Assembly: GCA_035574235.1 (NCBI GenBank)
Contig: DATLZA010000191.1
Span: 1 to 36,922 of the forward strand
Source of the DNA: Planctomycetota bacterium
GTDB taxonomy: Bacteria; Planctomycetota; MHYJ01; JACPRB01
DNA length: 36,922 nucleotides
Direction: 5' to 3'
How positions within the stretch are numbered: the first letter of the stretch is position 1; each line of letters begins with the position of its first letter. The notes under the pieces are model-generated. The model searched no databases. It had not been told where the DNA came from and saw only the letters and a list, made by a program, of their open reading frames with translations. Positions 27,064 through 34,314 of this stretch are shown here, piece after piece. The position numbers and the translations under genes were made by a program.

Positions 27064-28182
27064 TTACAGATTGATGGCCAGAGGCATCAGGACGTAGACG
27101 TAGTCCTTGCCCGCCCGGAAGACGCCGGCGGAGCTTCGGTCCTTGAGGTGAAGCTCCACCGTCTCGTCCGTCACCACCTTGAGGTAATCGGCCACGTAGT
27201 CGGGATTGAACACGATCTCCACGTCGTCGTCCTTGTACTCGGCGGGGATCTCGACCCGGGCTTCGCCCACGTCCTGAGCCCGCGTGAAGAGCGTCAGGCG
27301 TCCCTTCGAAAGAGCGAACTTGACCGCCCGGGCCTTGTCGGTCGTCATGAGCGCCGACTTTCGGACCGCGGAAAGAAGCGTTTCCCGGGACACGGCGAGC
27401 TTCTTGTCCGTGTTGGACGGCACCACGGCTTCGTAGTCCGGAAAATGGCCCTCGATGAGGCGCGAGAAGATCATGGCCCGGCGGGTACGGAACCGGATCT
27501 GGGTTTCCTCGACGTTCAAGGCGACGTGGTCGTCCTCCTCCGTCAGGACGCGGTCGAGGAGGTTCATGGTCTTGGTGGGGACGATCACGCGGATGTCCTT
27601 CTGCCCGTCCGCCTTGCCGGAGGAGCGGCTCTTGATGTAGGCCAGGCGCTTCCCGTCGCTGGCCACCATCCGCACCTCCTTGCCCTTGACCTCGAAGAGC
27701 TGGCCGGTGAGGGCGTAGCGGACGACCTCGGTGGACACGGCGAACTGGGTCTTGCGGATCATGGTCCCCAGATCCTCCGTGGGGACGCGCACCGCGTGGC
27801 GATCGTCGAAGACCGGAACGGTGGGGAAATCGGCCGGATCCAGGCCCACCACCTTGAACGAGGCGTCCGGCAGCCGGACATGGGCGAGATTGCCGTCGGA
27901 CTCGATCGAGACGTCCTCGGAGCCCGCCTCTCGGAGAATCCCGGCCATGCGGGCGGCGGGAAGGACCAGGGTGCCCTCCTCGCGGACGTCGGCGCCGGAG
28001 ACGGCGTACTTGAGCCCGAACTCGAGGTCGGTGCAGGCCAGCTCCAGGACGCCGCCCGACTTGTCGCGGGAGGCGGCCAGACGGACGCTCGTAATCGCGG
28101 GAATCGTGGTGCGCTGGGGCACCACGCGCTCGGCGACCGCGAACGCCTCGGCGAGCTGTCCGCGCGGGCACTTGACCTTCAT
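27064..28182 (-). CDS. dnaN: DNA polymerase III beta subunit (sliding clamp)
   Basis: This is 372 residues, the normal clamp length. The ring-shaped dimer tethers DNA polymerase III to DNA. The N-terminus MKVKCPRGQLAEAFAVAERVVPQR, the LLVDRV-like central DRVLTEEDDHVAL region, HFPDYEAVVPS, and the C-terminal VYVLMPL are family hallmarks. Starts at ATG 28182 with GGGGGAT ribosome-binding site. dnaA and recF are not adjacent: the upstream gene is an Rsm22-type methyltransferase and the downstream one DUF721. Confidence 0.95.
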   Translation of the reverse strand: MKVKCPRGQLAEAFAVAERVVPQRTTIPAITSVRLAASRDKSGGVLELACTDLEFGLKYAVSGADVREEGTLVLPAARMAGILREAGSEDVSIESDGNLAHVRLPDASFKVVGLDPADFPTVPVFDDRHAVRVPTEDLGTMIRKTQFAVSTEVVRYALTGQLFEVKGKEVRMVASDGKRLAYIKSRSSGKADGQKDIRVIVPTKTMNLLDRVLTEEDDHVALNVEETQIRFRTRRAMIFSRLIEGHFPDYEAVVPSNTDKKLAVSRETLLSAVRKSALMTTDKARAVKFALSKGRLTLFTRAQDVGEARVEIPAEYKDDDVEIVFNPDYVADYLKVVTDETVELHLKDRSSAGVFRAGKDYVYVLMPLAINL

Positions 28183-28209
28183 GAGATCCCCCTTCGTGCG
28201 ACGGGGCGC

Positions 28210-28215
28210 ATTATA
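28210..28215 (-). promoter_or_regulatory. TATAAT -10 box for dnaN
   Basis: CCGGTATAAT in the 28-base gap after the Rsm22-type gene, 27 bases before the dnaN ATG, leaving a short leader with the GGGGGAT ribosome-binding site. The box reaches into the last codons of the upstream gene. Confidence 0.6.
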
Positions 28216-29272
28216 CCGGAGGCGGAGGTTCAGTAAAGGAAGACGCGCCGGGGCGGACGGCCCGGACGGGGCCTTCGGGGCGCGCGGCGGTTCCGGCCGT
28301 TTCGAGGCGCAGGAGGTCGCCCCGCCGGGCGTGGAAGAAATCGCGCGTCTCGGGCCCGCGGCGGCGCGCGAGAACCTCGACGCGGCACAGCGGGCTTCCG
28401 GGGGCGCACGTCCAGGCCCAGGCCTTTCCTTTTTCGCGGTGCAGATTGGAGACGACGCGCCGGCAGGGGCGGCCGGCCGCGTCGGCGAGGGTGCGGCCGC
28501 GGCGCGTGAGGACGGCGTACGCGTACTTGAGCGACTCTTTGGAAAGGCCCGTGCGCCGGTCCACTTCCGCGATCCACGACGGACGCGCCCAGGGGACGTC
28601 CATGTGGCACCAGAGGTCCGGATGCTCGAGCATCGGACACGGCGCCTCGCCCAGGCACGGCGCGGCGATGCGGAACCCCTCGGCCGCGCGCCGGTCGCGC
28701 CATTCCATGAGGCGCCGCGCGGCGCCGCGGAGCGCGGGCTCGACGACGACGAGGTACCCGTCCTCGGCTACGAGCGTTTCGAGCCGCGCGTCGGTTTCGG
28801 AAAGGACATGGGCGGCCAGGACGAGGTCGAAAGGACCGGGCGGCGGCTCGTGGGCGCGGCGCGGGGAGGCCCCGAGCGCGCGGGCGAAGAACTCCGCGTC
28901 GTCGAGGGCTTCGTCGACGACGTCGACGAGCCAGAGCTCGGAGACGGGACGTCCGGAGGCCAGCAGGGCGATCGTCGCGGTTCCCGGGCCGCAGCCGAAG
29001 TCGAGGACGCGCAGCGGCCTGCCCGGCGGCGCGTAGGCGTCCATTTCGCGGAGGACGCGGAGGATTTTTTCCGCGTTGGCGGGGAGGTAGTAGTGGACGT
29101 AGGCGCGGCGGAGGCGGCGGGAGGCCAGGTAGCCGCGCCGCAGGGGGACGCGGCCGTTGAACATGGCGGAAAGCTCCAGGACTCCGCGGGCGGTTTCGGC
29201 CACGGAGCCCCCGCGTTCCCGGCGGTAGCGGGCCAGGAGCTGTTCGATCCGGGTCTGAAGCGAGGCGTCCAT
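28211..29272 (-). CDS. Rsm22-type ribosomal small-subunit methyltransferase
   Basis: This is 353 residues. The SAM-binding motif I reads VLDFGCGPGTA, with an acidic VDVVDEALDDAEFF strand and DLVLAAHVLSE. A Cys-containing block, APCPMLEHPDLWCHMDVP, matches the Rsm22 family, relatives of which are mitochondrial or bacterial rRNA-associated methyltransferase-like proteins. The Cys cluster may bind a metal or an Fe-S cluster. Starts 2 bases after the upstream unknown gene's stop, without a ribosome-binding site, so coupled translation is likely. Methyl acceptor unproven. Confidence 0.83.
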   Translation of the reverse strand: MDASLQTRIEQLLARYRRERGGSVAETARGVLELSAMFNGRVPLRRGYLASRRLRRAYVHYYLPANAEKILRVLREMDAYAPPGRPLRVLDFGCGPGTATIALLASGRPVSELWLVDVVDEALDDAEFFARALGASPRRAHEPPPGPFDLVLAAHVLSETDARLETLVAEDGYLVVVEPALRGAARRLMEWRDRRAAEGFRIAAPCLGEAPCPMLEHPDLWCHMDVPWARPSWIAEVDRRTGLSKESLKYAYAVLTRRGRTLADAAGRPCRRVVSNLHREKGKAWAWTCAPGSPLCRVEVLARRRGPETRDFFHARRGDLLRLETAGTAARPEGPVRAVRPGASSFTEPPPPV

Positions 29273-29274
29273 CG

Positions 29275-29826
29275 TCAGGGGTTGCGGCGGGGACCGGGGA
29301 GCGCGTCGTAGAGGGCGCCGGGGCCGTCGGAGGTCCAGCGGCCGTCGGCGTAGCGGAACGTTTCCACGTACCGGCCCGAGAGGCCGGACGGATAGCGGAA
29401 GGAAATCAGGCACCGGCCGACGAGGCGGTCGCCCTCGCGGGCGGCGGAGAACTCGTAGCGCAGCCCCTCCTTGACGGTGACGCGTTCGCGGAAGCGGTCG
29501 GCCAGGCGCTGTCCGAGCCGGCGCAGGATGTCGGCTTCGGAGGCGCGGATCTCGGCTTCGAGTTCCTTGAAGAGGTCGCGCGAAAACGTCCACCGGCCGT
29601 CGCGGAAGGCGAACTCGGCGTACACGACGCGGCCGTCGGCCAGGGCGATGTCGGCGACGGGGCCGAAGAGGCGGAGCTCGGCGACGGGCCCCAGGCCGCG
29701 GGCGTATTCCTGGGCGGCGCGGAGGAGCAGATCGTCGCGGCCGGGGCGCAGGGCGAAGACCGCGGCGGCGACGCCGGCGATCAGGAGGGCGAGGACCGCG
29801 GCGGGGAGGTTTTGCTTGAATGCCAC
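29275..29826 (-). CDS. Membrane-anchored or exported protein of unknown function
   Basis: This is 183 residues from a GTG at 29826. The N-terminus has a hydrophobic stretch (about 8-25) preceded by a Lys, a signal-anchor. The rest alternates short beta strands (VAELRLFGPVADIALADGRVVYAEF) and an amphipathic helix, ending in a beta-rich block. I do not recognise the family. An upstream ATG at 29877 would overlap the tRNA boundary and the TATAAT box (29834-29839), which sits exactly 7 bases before the GTG, so the shorter start is chosen. Co-transcribed with the Rsm22-type gene. Confidence 0.7.
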   Translation of the reverse strand: MAFKQNLPAAVLALLIAGVAAAVFALRPGRDDLLLRAAQEYARGLGPVAELRLFGPVADIALADGRVVYAEFAFRDGRWTFSRDLFKELEAEIRASEADILRRLGQRLADRFRERVTVKEGLRYEFSAAREGDRLVGRCLISFRYPSGLSGRYVETFRYADGRWTSDGPGALYDALPGPRRNP

Positions 29827-29833
29827 TTCGCGG

Positions 29834-29839
29834 ATTATA
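29834..29839 (-). promoter_or_regulatory. TATAAT -10 box for the unknown exported protein (leaderless)
   Basis: TATAAT-N7-GTG, the same geometry as rlmN and ftcD. The AT-rich block 29834-29844 is shared with the divergent tRNA gene, and on the other strand offers TATATT at 29837-29842. Confidence 0.65.
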
Positions 29840-29842
29840 TTA
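29837..29842 (+). promoter_or_regulatory. Possible -10 (TATATT) for tRNA-Gly
   Basis: TATATT lies 35 bases before the tRNA 5' end on the plus strand, overlapping the opposing TATAAT. Initiation would give a 5' leader of roughly 28 bases for RNase P removal. No clear -35. Confidence 0.35.
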
Positions 29843-29877
29843 ATACGGAAGTTCGGCGGCCAGAACCGCCTCCGCAA

Positions 29878-29952
29878 GCGGGCGTAATTCAGTGGTAGAA
29901 TGCCACCTTCCCAAGGTGGACGTCGCCGGTTCGAATCCGGTCGCCCGCTCCA
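29878..29952 (+). tRNA. tRNA-Gly (anticodon CCC)
   Basis: A 75-base gene with an acceptor stem GCGGGCG/CGCCCGC, an anticodon stem CCACC/GGTGG around the loop TTCCCAA (anticodon CCC, 29910-29912), a T loop TTCGAAT with stem GCCGG/CCGGT, and an encoded 3' CCA. It reads GGG codons, which are common in this GC-rich DNA. It lies between the unknown exported protein gene (divergent) and the DUF2075 gene. Confidence 0.95.
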
Positions 29953-30065
29953 GCCTTGGGCGGCCCGCCTTGGACACCCAGGTCATCCCGCGTCCGCGAT
30001 CTTGGCCGGATGACTCAACCGCCTCTCCCTTCCCGGAAAGACCTTTCCAGCGCGCCGGCACGGGA

Positions 30066-30071
30066 TATCCT
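30066..30071 (+). promoter_or_regulatory. Possible -10 (TATCCT) for the nuclease-helicase gene
   Basis: TATCCT is followed by 7 bases and the ATG at 30079, matching the leaderless geometry, though the box is only four of six to TATAAT. The intervening TGAAGGG is too close to the ATG to be an ideal ribosome-binding site. Confidence 0.4.
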
Positions 30072-30078
30072 TGAAGGG

Positions 30079-31896
30079 ATGCCGGAAGCGCCGTGCGCCT
30101 GGGCGGGAAGCGTGGAGGAATTTCTTGAGGTCTCCGAGGAGGAGATCCTCCGCCGGCTCACCCGTTTTACGCGCGAGACGGGGGCTCCGCAGCTTTTCGC
30201 CTGGGACCGGAGCGTGGGCGTTCTCCGGAGAGAGCTCGACCGCTGCCTGCCCGACGCGGCTGGATTTGGAGTGGTCCTCGAGTTCGAGCTCCCCCGCAGC
30301 GGTGGCCGTCGGCCGGACCTGATTCTTCTGGAGAACGGCATCGTCGTGGTCATCGAGTTCAAGAACCGAGTTCGGGCGGAACCCGCGGACATTGACCAGG
30401 TTCTGGGCTACGTGCGCAACCTCGCCGAGTACCATGCCGGCTGCCGCGATCGAGCCGTCGTGCCGGTTCTCGTGCCGGTGGGAATGACGGGAGGAGGCTA
30501 CGAGGATCGCGGGGTTCTCGTGCTTCCTCCCGAAGGTCTCGGAGCGTGGCTGCGCGACTTGGCCCGCCGGGGCGCCGGCCGGCGCGCCGACCCCGCGGAG
30601 TGGATCGCCGCTCCCTACGAGCCTTTGCCGGGTTTGGTGGAGGCGTCCCGTCTCCTTTTCGAGCGGCAACCGTTGCCCCGCCTCCGCAGGGCCGAATCCG
30701 CCGGAATTCCCGAAGTCGTCAGCTTCCTCGAGGAGTCCCTTCGGCGCGCGATCGAAGAACGGCGCCGGAAGCTCGTCTTTCTGACGGGCGTTCCCGGATC
30801 GGGAAAGACACTCGTCGGCCTTCAGCTGGCGCACTCGCGCGCGCTCGGCGTCCCGGCCCTCTTCCTTTCCGGAAACGGTCCTCTCGTGCAGGTCCTTCAG
30901 TATGCCCTGAAGTCGAACGTGTTCGTGCGGGACATGCGTTCGTATGTGCGCGAAGAGATTCACTCGGACAGGAGGACGCTGCGCGAGCGGGTCGTCGTCT
31001 TCGACGAGGCCCAGCGGGCGTGGGATCGCGACCGGGTGCTCGTCAAACATCAGGGTGCTCTGGCGGCCTCCGAGCCCGAGCTTCTGGTTCGGGCGGCATC
31101 CCGTGTCGAGGGCGGCTTCGGGCTGGTGGCCCTGGTTGGAGAGGGGCAGGAGATCCATATAGGAGAGGAAGGAGGGCTCGGCCTGTGGGTCGATGCGCTC
31201 CGAATGGCGGGCGGGTGGGACATTCTCGGACCGACCCACTTCGCGGCGGCCTTCAAGGCCGCGGGACTGCCGTACCGGGGCTTCGAGCGCCTGAACCTGA
31301 CGAAGTCGTTGCGGTCGCACCGCGCTTCGGATATGGCGCTCTGGGCCGGTCTTCTCTTGGAAGGACGGCTCGATCAGGCCCGCCATGTGACGGATCATCT
31401 GCGGGCGCAGGGGTTCCCTCTATACGTGTCTCGGAACCTCGAGCTCCTGCGGGAGTACGCCCACGCCCGTTTCTCGGACGATCCCACGCGGCGCTACGGG
31501 CTTCTGGCGTCCTCCAAATTCCGCACGCTTGAGCGCTGGGGCGTTCGCGGGGTCCGGCATCCGTATTGGTACTACGGCGAATGGTTCGAGGCTCCGGCGT
31601 CAGACCCGCGCTCATGCTGCGGACTGGAACTGGCTGTTTCGGAATTCGGCTGCCAGGGCTTGGAGCTGGACTTTCCGATCGTCTGCTGGGGACCAGACCT
31701 TCGGTGGAACGGGCAAGCTTGGGAGGCAACGGTGGGGAGAAGCCGGGCCCGGGACCCCCGCCGTCTGCGCCTGAACGCCTATCGGGTGCTGCTGACCCGC
31801 GGGCGGGAAGGGTTGGGGGTGTTCGTGCCCCCCGACGACCTCATGGAATCCACGTGGCAAGCCCTGCGTCAAGCCGGATTCGAGCTTCTAGGATAG
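30079..31896 (+). CDS. PD-(D/E)xK nuclease fused to a DUF2075-type superfamily 1 helicase
   Basis: This is 605 residues. The N-terminus has the nuclease signature Pro79-Asp80 (RRPDLILL) followed by Glu93-x-Lys95 (VIEFKNR). The second half is an SF1-like ATPase: Walker A GVPGSGKT (Lys243), Walker B VVFDEAQ (Asp309-Glu310), motif III-like LVALVGEGQEI, motif V-like FGCQGLELDF and motif VI-like RVLLTRGREG. DUF2075 proteins are uncharacterised helicase-like enzymes, often with nuclease domains and often in phage-defence neighbourhoods. It follows a tRNA gene, a common site for inserted DNA, and its codons look less GC-biased than its neighbours'. A role in defence or repair is inference. Confidence 0.85.
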   Translation: MPEAPCAWAGSVEEFLEVSEEEILRRLTRFTRETGAPQLFAWDRSVGVLRRELDRCLPDAAGFGVVLEFELPRSGGRRPDLILLENGIVVVIEFKNRVRAEPADIDQVLGYVRNLAEYHAGCRDRAVVPVLVPVGMTGGGYEDRGVLVLPPEGLGAWLRDLARRGAGRRADPAEWIAAPYEPLPGLVEASRLLFERQPLPRLRRAESAGIPEVVSFLEESLRRAIEERRRKLVFLTGVPGSGKTLVGLQLAHSRALGVPALFLSGNGPLVQVLQYALKSNVFVRDMRSYVREEIHSDRRTLRERVVVFDEAQRAWDRDRVLVKHQGALAASEPELLVRAASRVEGGFGLVALVGEGQEIHIGEEGGLGLWVDALRMAGGWDILGPTHFAAAFKAAGLPYRGFERLNLTKSLRSHRASDMALWAGLLLEGRLDQARHVTDHLRAQGFPLYVSRNLELLREYAHARFSDDPTRRYGLLASSKFRTLERWGVRGVRHPYWYYGEWFEAPASDPRSCCGLELAVSEFGCQGLELDFPIVCWGPDLRWNGQAWEATVGRSRARDPRRLRLNAYRVLLTRGREGLGVFVPPDDLMESTWQALRQAGFELLG

Positions 31897-32068
31897 GGCA
31901 TGCGGGTTCCCTCGTCGGGGAAAGAGCCCGCCTTCTCTAGGCGCGCCAACGTCCATGCAGCACAGCCAGGCCTATGAGCACGACCGCCTCCTTGGCTCAG
32001 CGGAAGAAATCCGGAGATCCGCCTGACTCGCCGGCATGCGCCAGAATGCGCCCTCCGCGGTGGGAGCG
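31897..32068. other. 172-base gene-free stretch
   Basis: Between two convergent genes. I see no ORF, hairpin with T-tract or repeat of the tRNA 3' end in it. Confidence 0.5.
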
Positions 32069-33007
32069 CTAGAAAATCCCTCGCTCGGGGACCCAAACCA
32101 CATCTCCCGGCTCCAGCTCCAGGTCCTGCTCCACCGCCCCGTTCACGACCGCCTCGAGATCCACCGCGCGCGCCGCCGACCCGCCCTCGGGACGCTGCCG
32201 GAGCACCTGCACCCGCCCGATCGCCGCAAACTTCGTCCAGCTTCCCGCCTGGCTCACCGCCATCGACACGGTCACTCTCGTGTTCGGCGGCAACTCCAGC
32301 GCCCCCGGACGGTTCACCTGACCCAGGACGTACGCCACCCGCGCCGCCGACGGGATCACCACGAGATCGTCCGGCGCCAGCTCCGGGTCCGCCTCCACCG
32401 CCCCCGCCGCCACGCGCCGCTCCAGCTCCGCGAGCGAGAACCGCACGCTCTCATGCCCCCCGCCCTCCTTGCGCCTCACGAGCTGCACGCGCTCCTTCAA
32501 CGCCCGGTCCGTCAGCCCCCCCGCCGCCGCGACGAGCTTCAGAACCGTCAAACGCTGTCCCGGCCGAAGCGGATACGCCGACGGCTGAGCCACCGCCCCC
32601 AGCACGTACACCGAACGGGGCGCATAGTCCACGACCGTCGCCAGCACCTCCGCGCGCCGCACGAACCGCTCCTCCAGCCGTGCCTTGATCTCCGCCTGCA
32701 CCTCCGCCGGCGACCGCCCCGCCGCCTTCACCGCGCCGATCAGGGGATACGAGAACTCCCCGTTCTCCGGAATCCGCACCTCGAGATCCAAATCCTTGTG
32801 ACGAAACACCACGATCCGAAGCAGATCCCCCGGAATAAGCTTAAATGGACCCGGCGGGGAAAGCCGCGGCAGCTCCGCCGAACCCGCCTCCGCCCCACCC
32901 CCCGCCGGAGCGGACATCCCCACCCCGGAAGGCCCCGGCGACCCGGACGAACACCCCAGAACGCCGATGACCGCCCACATCACCGCAATCCGACGCATGC
33001 CACCCAT
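32069..33007 (-). CDS. Polysaccharide export outer-membrane lipoprotein (Wza-like)
   Basis: This is 312 residues from ATG 33007 (309 if ATG 32998 is used). The N-terminus is a lipoprotein signal ending in VLGC. A poly-export domain (FKLIPGDLLRIVVFRHKDLD) is followed by SLBB-type modules (VYVLGAVAQPSAYPL; VAYVLGQVNRPGALEL), each with a DLV/DVVW closing strand. Such proteins form the outer-membrane channel for capsule or exopolysaccharide. It is divergent from the WecA/MraY-like gene, with TGCTATACT promoter 9 bases before the start. The C-terminal outer-membrane helix of Wza is short or absent. Confidence 0.88.
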   Translation of the reverse strand: MGGMRRIAVMWAVIGVLGCSSGSPGPSGVGMSAPAGGGAEAGSAELPRLSPPGPFKLIPGDLLRIVVFRHKDLDLEVRIPENGEFSYPLIGAVKAAGRSPAEVQAEIKARLEERFVRRAEVLATVVDYAPRSVYVLGAVAQPSAYPLRPGQRLTVLKLVAAAGGLTDRALKERVQLVRRKEGGGHESVRFSLAELERRVAAGAVEADPELAPDDLVVIPSAARVAYVLGQVNRPGALELPPNTRVTVSMAVSQAGSWTKFAAIGRVQVLRQRPEGGSAARAVDLEAVVNGAVEQDLELEPGDVVWVPERGIF

Positions 33008-33016
33008 AACGCAAGG

Positions 33017-33025
33017 AGTATAGCA
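33017..33025 (-). promoter_or_regulatory. Extended -10 promoter (TGCTATACT) for the Wza-like gene
   Basis: The same nine bases as before the archease gene, here 9 bases before ATG 33007. No -35 seen. Confidence 0.6.
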
Positions 33026-33069
33026 TCCCCAACTCTCCTCCCGTTCGCCCCTCTCTCTTTGTACCCCTT

Positions 33070-33086
33070 CCGAACAATCTTGTCGG
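33070..33086. promoter_or_regulatory. Imperfect palindrome in the divergent exporter/transferase promoter region
   Basis: CCGAACAA-TC-TTGTCGG is a near-perfect inverted repeat (one extra A in the left arm), centred about 64 bases before the predicted sigma-54 start. It could be a binding site for a regulator of either divergent gene. Confidence 0.35.
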
Positions 33087-33115
33087 ACGCCGCCGATTCC
33101 CTCCCCGCGCCGGCA

Positions 33116-33130
33116 TGGCACGAGGATTGC
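33116..33130 (+). promoter_or_regulatory. Sigma-54 -24/-12 promoter for the WecA/MraY-like gene
   Basis: TGGCACG-AGGA-TTGC matches the sigma-54 consensus at every core position, with GG (33117-33118) and GC (33129-33130) 12 bases apart. Predicted initiation near 33142 leaves a 24-base leader with GAGG 8 bases before ATG 33166. Confidence 0.75.
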
Positions 33131-33165
33131 GCCCCTCTCTCTCGTTCGGAAGCGAGGCCGTGCCG

Positions 33166-34314
33166 ATGATCGTCACGTACTTCTTCCTGACCTCGTTCCT
33201 GGCCATGGTGGTCTTCACGCCGTGGGCCATCCGCCGGGGCCACCGACATCGAATCCTCGACTTCCCCGGGCCGCGCAAGACTCATTCCGTCCCGACCCCC
33301 GTCACCGGCGGCTGGGCCCTCTTCGCCGCTTTGACCGGCGTCCTCGGCGGCCACCTCCTGGCGGGCTGCCTCCTTCAGGGCAGCCCCCTCCTCGACGCCT
33401 TGCCTGGCGACCTGGGCGAGGCGGCCTCCCAGGCCCCTTCGGCCGCCGCCCGGCTGATTCCGCTCTACGCCGGCGCAACCGTCCTCTTTCTGCTGGGGGC
33501 GCTGGATGACGCCCGCGGACTCTCCGTCCGCACCCGCCTGGCCGTCCAAATCCTCGTCTCCGGCTCGCTCACGACCCTGGGCTTCCACCCGCTTCCTGAA
33601 GCGTTGCCGACCTGGCTTTCGATCCCCTTCTCCATTCTCTGGATCGTCGGAATCACCAATGCGTTCAATCTGATCGACGGGCTCGACGGCCTGGCGGGCG
33701 GCGTCGCGCTGGCCGCCACCGCGTGTCTCTTCGCCCTGGCCTGCCTGGACGGAAGAACGGGCGACGCTCTCCTCCTGGCCGTCCTGGCCGGAATCGAACT
33801 CGGATTCCTCCGCTATAACCGGCGCCCCGCCCGCATCTTCCTCGGAAGCTCCGGAAGTCTCCTCCTGGGCTACCTCCTGGCCGTGGCCGCCGGCCGGACC
33901 GCCGCTTCCTCCTCCGAACCCATGTCCCTCCTGGTTCCCCTGCTCATCCTCGCGGTCCCCATCTACGATACCGCTTCCGTCGTCTTCATCCGCCTCCGCG
34001 AGGGGCGCCCGGTCACCGTCGGCGACCGCAGCCACTTTCACCACCGCCTGCTCAAGATGGGATGGGATCCCGCTCAAACGGTTTCCTTCATCTCCACCGT
34101 CGCGGCCCTGACCGGCCTGGCCGCCGTAGCGCTTTCGCGGCTCGAATCCCCGACCCCCGCCGACTTCGCCTTTGCGGCCTTCGCCGCCGGCCTGCCTTTC
34201 ATGGCCGAGCGCGCCGCCGCCCGAGCCTCCTCCCTGCCGTGGCGGCCCGGATTCCTCACACCCTCCAGGCGCTGGTCTGCGAAACCCCCAGAGACATGGG
34301 AGCGAATCCCGTAA
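33166..34314 (+). CDS. WecA/MraY-family glycosyl-phosphate transferase (divergent active site)
   Basis: This is 382 residues with about ten transmembrane helices. The family transfers a sugar-1-phosphate from a UDP-sugar to polyprenyl phosphate in the inner membrane, starting polysaccharide or cell-wall glycan assembly. Motifs: TPVTGGWALF, LLGALDDARGL (DD pair), TNAFNLIDGLDGLAGG, and DRSHFHHRLL. The third catalytic Asp, in the consensus FLGDxGS, is replaced: the sequence is IFLGSSGS (Ser228). Start at ATG 33166 with a GAGG site; the upstream ATG at 33118 lies in the sigma-54 element. The 3' end overlaps the convergent methyltransferase gene by 59 bases. Confidence 0.88.
   Translation: MIVTYFFLTSFLAMVVFTPWAIRRGHRHRILDFPGPRKTHSVPTPVTGGWALFAALTGVLGGHLLAGCLLQGSPLLDALPGDLGEAASQAPSAAARLIPLYAGATVLFLLGALDDARGLSVRTRLAVQILVSGSLTTLGFHPLPEALPTWLSIPFSILWIVGITNAFNLIDGLDGLAGGVALAATACLFALACLDGRTGDALLLAVLAGIELGFLRYNRRPARIFLGSSGSLLLGYLLAVAAGRTAASSSEPMSLLVPLLILAVPIYDTASVVFIRLREGRPVTVGDRSHFHHRLLKMGWDPAQTVSFISTVAALTGLAAVALSRLESPTPADFAFAAFAAGLPFMAERAAARASSLPWRPGFLTPSRRWSAKPPETWERIP

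Noticed and set aside
29827-29877. Upstream ATG for the unknown exported protein
   Set aside because: It would cover the TATAAT box 7 bases before GTG 29826 and the spacer up to the tRNA gene.
29953-32068. Attachment-site repeat of the tRNA-Gly 3' end
   Set aside because: I could not find a second copy of GGTCGCCCGCTCC downstream, and no integrase is present, so no island boundary is claimed.
33115-33165. Upstream ATG extending the WecA/MraY-like protein by 17 residues
   Set aside because: That start lies in the sigma-54 core element, and the added residues are non-hydrophobic with no family similarity.
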